This document shows, piece after piece, positions 62,441-64,000 of a stretch of DNA of 64,000 nt. The stretch comes from Raskinella chloraquaticus (SeqCode) (GTDB lineage Bacteria > Pseudomonadota > Alphaproteobacteria > Rhizobiales > UBA4765). A program made the position numbers and the translations under genes. The notes beneath the pieces are model-generated. The model saw only the letters and a list, made by a program, of their open reading frames with translations, was not told where the DNA came from and did no database searches. The DNA lies in the NCBI GenBank assembly GCA_002365175.1, contig DEZK01000002.1, forward strand, positions 62,001 to 126,000, written 5' to 3'. Positions within the stretch are counted from its first letter, which is position 1. Each line of letters begins with the position of its first letter.

Positions 62441-63382
62441 TCACTCGTCGTTGATCGCCACTCCGGGGATAGCGTAGAAAATGTGCTCGCCGATTTTCTT
62501 CATGCGCTGGAGCGAGCGGCGCCAACGCGGCGCCACATAGGCGGCGTGATAATGGGTGGAATCGCCGATTTCCTGCAGAAAATAGCGTCCGGCGATGGCG
62601 TCATCGGCGATGCGCGTCGCCGTTTCCCAGGCTTCCTGATCATGCACGCGCTTCTTCGTGCCATCGCAGGCAAACGAGAACTGGCACCGGTTGCGCCAAT
62701 GCTGATTTTGGAAAATGACGCCACAGATGCTGGTCGGGTAGACGCCGCTTTTCACGCGATTAAGAACGACTTGTGCCACGGCCTGCTGGCCACGCACCGG
62801 CTCGCCACGGCTCTCGTAGTAGATCGCCTGGGTGAGGCAGGCATGAGCCCGTTCAAGGTCTTTGGCGGAGACGATGGAGAGATCAGCCAGGCGCGCGGGT
62901 TCGGATCGCGGGGCACGGACAGGAGCCGAAGGTGCCTGTGGATCAAGACGAGCGGTCATCACCGGTAATTTGCGCAGGAAGCCGCGCTTCAACGCCGCGG
63001 CGCCATCATCGGCAAAAAGCATCGGTGCGGGGCCAACCTCTGCAAGTTCCCGGGGCGGCGTATCAGGCGGGGGCGTCTTCTGCGCAACGCTCATTGCCAG
63101 ATTGCCCTTGGCGGCGCGATTGACCCTGACAAGCACAAGCATACCGCCACCGTCCTGTTCCCGCGCAAGGCGCGGTGCGACATCGGGGGGCACGATCAGA
63201 GCTTGGTCGAGTGTCCAGGCAGGCGGCGGCGTGACCGCCAGGCGGGCTCGCAGACTGACAAGGAAGTCTACCAAGGGTGCGCTGGCATCGCTCTTTGTCA
63301 GCGGCACGCAGAGGAGAGCGGTCATCAGCGCCAGGGCGCCCCCGCACAGTCTCCACGCTTTCCACCCGACAAAACGCGACAT
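62441..63382 (-). CDS. SleB-like cell wall hydrolase
   Basis: A 313-residue protein with an N-terminal membrane or signal segment (about residues 12-32) and a C-terminal hydrolase-2 (SleB) domain: LTQAIYYESRGEPVRGQQAVAQVVLNRV with the catalytic Glu, SICGVIFQNQHW, CQFSFACDGT and DSTHYHAAYVAPRW. Such enzymes cut peptidoglycan glycan strands; in Rhizobiales the gene sits near ppdK, as here. The ATG at 63382 is preferred over a TTG 24 bases upstream. Confidence 0.87.
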   Translation of the reverse strand: MSRFVGWKAWRLCGGALALMTALLCVPLTKSDASAPLVDFLVSLRARLAVTPPPAWTLDQALIVPPDVAPRLAREQDGGGMLVLVRVNRAAKGNLAMSVAQKTPPPDTPPRELAEVGPAPMLFADDGAAALKRGFLRKLPVMTARLDPQAPSAPVRAPRSEPARLADLSIVSAKDLERAHACLTQAIYYESRGEPVRGQQAVAQVVLNRVKSGVYPTSICGVIFQNQHWRNRCQFSFACDGTKKRVHDQEAWETATRIADDAIAGRYFLQEIGDSTHYHAAYVAPRWRRSLQRMKKIGEHIFYAIPGVAINDE

Positions 63383-63533
63383 CACCCGACCACGCCAACG
63401 CGACAACCCGAACCGTCAAGCTGCTCACCGGCATCCGCCACGCGCGGCCTGCCGATAACCAGCAAGGATCTGGCAACCATGATAGTGTGAACATGCTTTA
63501 AAAGGGTTTAATGCGCGCGATTGCCGGGTAAAT

Positions 63534-63809
63534 TCATGGCAATGACGGGGCGAGTTGCGCGACGGCAAGATAGAGCAAGGCAGCGCCGATGAAGCCCGCG
63601 ACCCGCCAGGGCATGGTGATCGTTTGCAATCCCTTGTTGCCCGGCAGACGCATCATCACCAGATCAAGCATCAACGAGACAGCCAGTATCCACACCAGAG
63701 GCGGGAAGGATCCGCGCGCGAGGTCGGGGGCGCGAACAGCAATCACGCCACAGGCAATGCCGGCCGCCAGCATCAGGCAGAAATAGATGTGCTCGCGAGT
63801 GAACCGCAT
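63534..63809 (-). CDS. Small conserved-looking membrane protein, function unknown
   Basis: A 91-residue protein MRFTREHIYFCLMLAAGIAC and onward, with about three hydrophobic helices (10-30, 38-56, 70-88) and GNKGLQTITMPWRVAG between. No family recognised. It begins five bases after the ppdK stop, so it is probably co-transcribed with ppdK; the cell wall hydrolase follows after about 150 bases. Longer in-frame starts would run into ppdK. Confidence 0.65.
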   Translation of the reverse strand: MRFTREHIYFCLMLAAGIACGVIAVRAPDLARGSFPPLVWILAVSLMLDLVMMRLPGNKGLQTITMPWRVAGFIGAALLYLAVAQLAPSLP

Positions 63810-63814
63810 GCGCC

Positions 63815-64000
63815 TCAGCCCTCCTTGCCGGCGACCTTGCCGAGCGCTGCCTGCGCTGCCGACAAGCGGGCAATCGGCACGCGGAAGGGCGAGCATGACA
63901 CGTAATCAAGGCCGATCTCATGACAGAAGCCGACGGATGCCGGATCGCCGCCATGCTCGCCGCAAATGCCAAGCTTGATATCCGGCCGCGTCCTGCGCCC
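63815..64000 (-). CDS. ppdK: Pyruvate, phosphate dikinase, C-terminal end (rest outside window)
   Basis: The last 61 residues of a reading frame open to the window edge. RPDIKLGICGEHGGDPASVG followed by FCHEIGLDYVSCSPFRVP is the conserved C-terminal end of PPDK, including the Cys that acts as acid/base in the pyruvate site. PPDK interconverts pyruvate, ATP and phosphate with phosphoenolpyruvate. Normal stop followed immediately by a small membrane protein gene. Confidence 0.92.
   Translation of the reverse strand, partial: GRRTRPDIKLGICGEHGGDPASVGFCHEIGLDYVSCSPFRVPIARLSAAQAALGKVAGKEG

Noticed and set aside
1..64000. CRISPR array, prophage, transposon or toxin-antitoxin pair
   Set aside because: No regularly spaced repeats, transposase, integrase, phage structural gene or recognisable toxin/antitoxin family was found.

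Overview
The window is about 64 kb of high-GC, tightly packed chromosomal DNA from an alphaproteobacterium, most likely a Rhizobiales/Hyphomicrobiales member. This rests on gene content and order read from the sequence: a 5-aminolevulinate synthase HemA, a CP4-like class II EPSP synthase, a FYDLN-acid protein, an MmcB-family protein, the blocks sppA-ihfB-lapA-(ocd)-trpFBA-accD and lptC-lptA-lptB-rpoN-hpf-ptsN, rpsT next to dnaA, and a sleB / small membrane protein / ppdK block. No plasmid, phage, IS element, CRISPR array or defence island was seen.

Layout. 1-6.4 kb: the 3' end of sppA, ihfB, a LapA-like membrane protein, an ornithine cyclodeaminase-family gene, trpF-trpB-trpA and accD, then a frameshifted remnant of a membrane protein. 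6.4-13.7 kb (minus strand): rpsO-pnp and a ugpBAEC-type glycerol-3-phosphate ABC operon that ends in a 46-residue putative lipoprotein. 13.7-22.3 kb: tRNA-Ala(GGC), FYDLN protein, aroA-cmk-rpsA with a clear terminator, coaBC-dut-Rrf2 and a frameshifted cysK. 22.3-31 kb: penicillin-binding protein 1A, a YgjP-like metallopeptidase, a ureohydrolase, a basic-amino-acid ABC importer and hemA. 31-35 kb (minus): two NAD(P)-binding proteins, queG, gst. 34.9-41.2 kb: tRNA-Leu(CAG), RNase D, lipopolysaccharide export genes, rpoN, hpf, ptsN. 41.2-47.7 kb: OsmC, MmcB, a NhaD-type antiporter, an acyl-CoA ligase, mutM, enoyl-CoA hydratase, rpsT. 47.7-55 kb: an AT-rich, palindrome-bearing intergenic region followed by dnaA-dnaN-recF-gyrB. 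55-64 kb: a flavin amine oxidase, an AcuI-type reductase, an MFS carrier, nadA-nadB-nadC behind two matching operators, a SleB hydrolase, a small membrane protein and the 3' end of ppdK.

The genes are mainly core functions: replication initiation, translation and RNA decay, NAD, tryptophan, aromatic and heme synthesis, fatty acid synthesis and use, and envelope building, with two ABC importers for phosphate-containing and nitrogen-rich nutrients. I did not find a convincing undescribed multi-gene system. The most useful leads are the paired palindromic operators before nadA, the frameshifted cysK behind a cysteine-poor Rrf2 regulator, a cysteine/CP-rich tail on HemA, an active-site Asp-to-Glu change in TrpA, a class II EPSP synthase with Gly where CP4 has Ala, and the structured rpsT-dnaA spacer.
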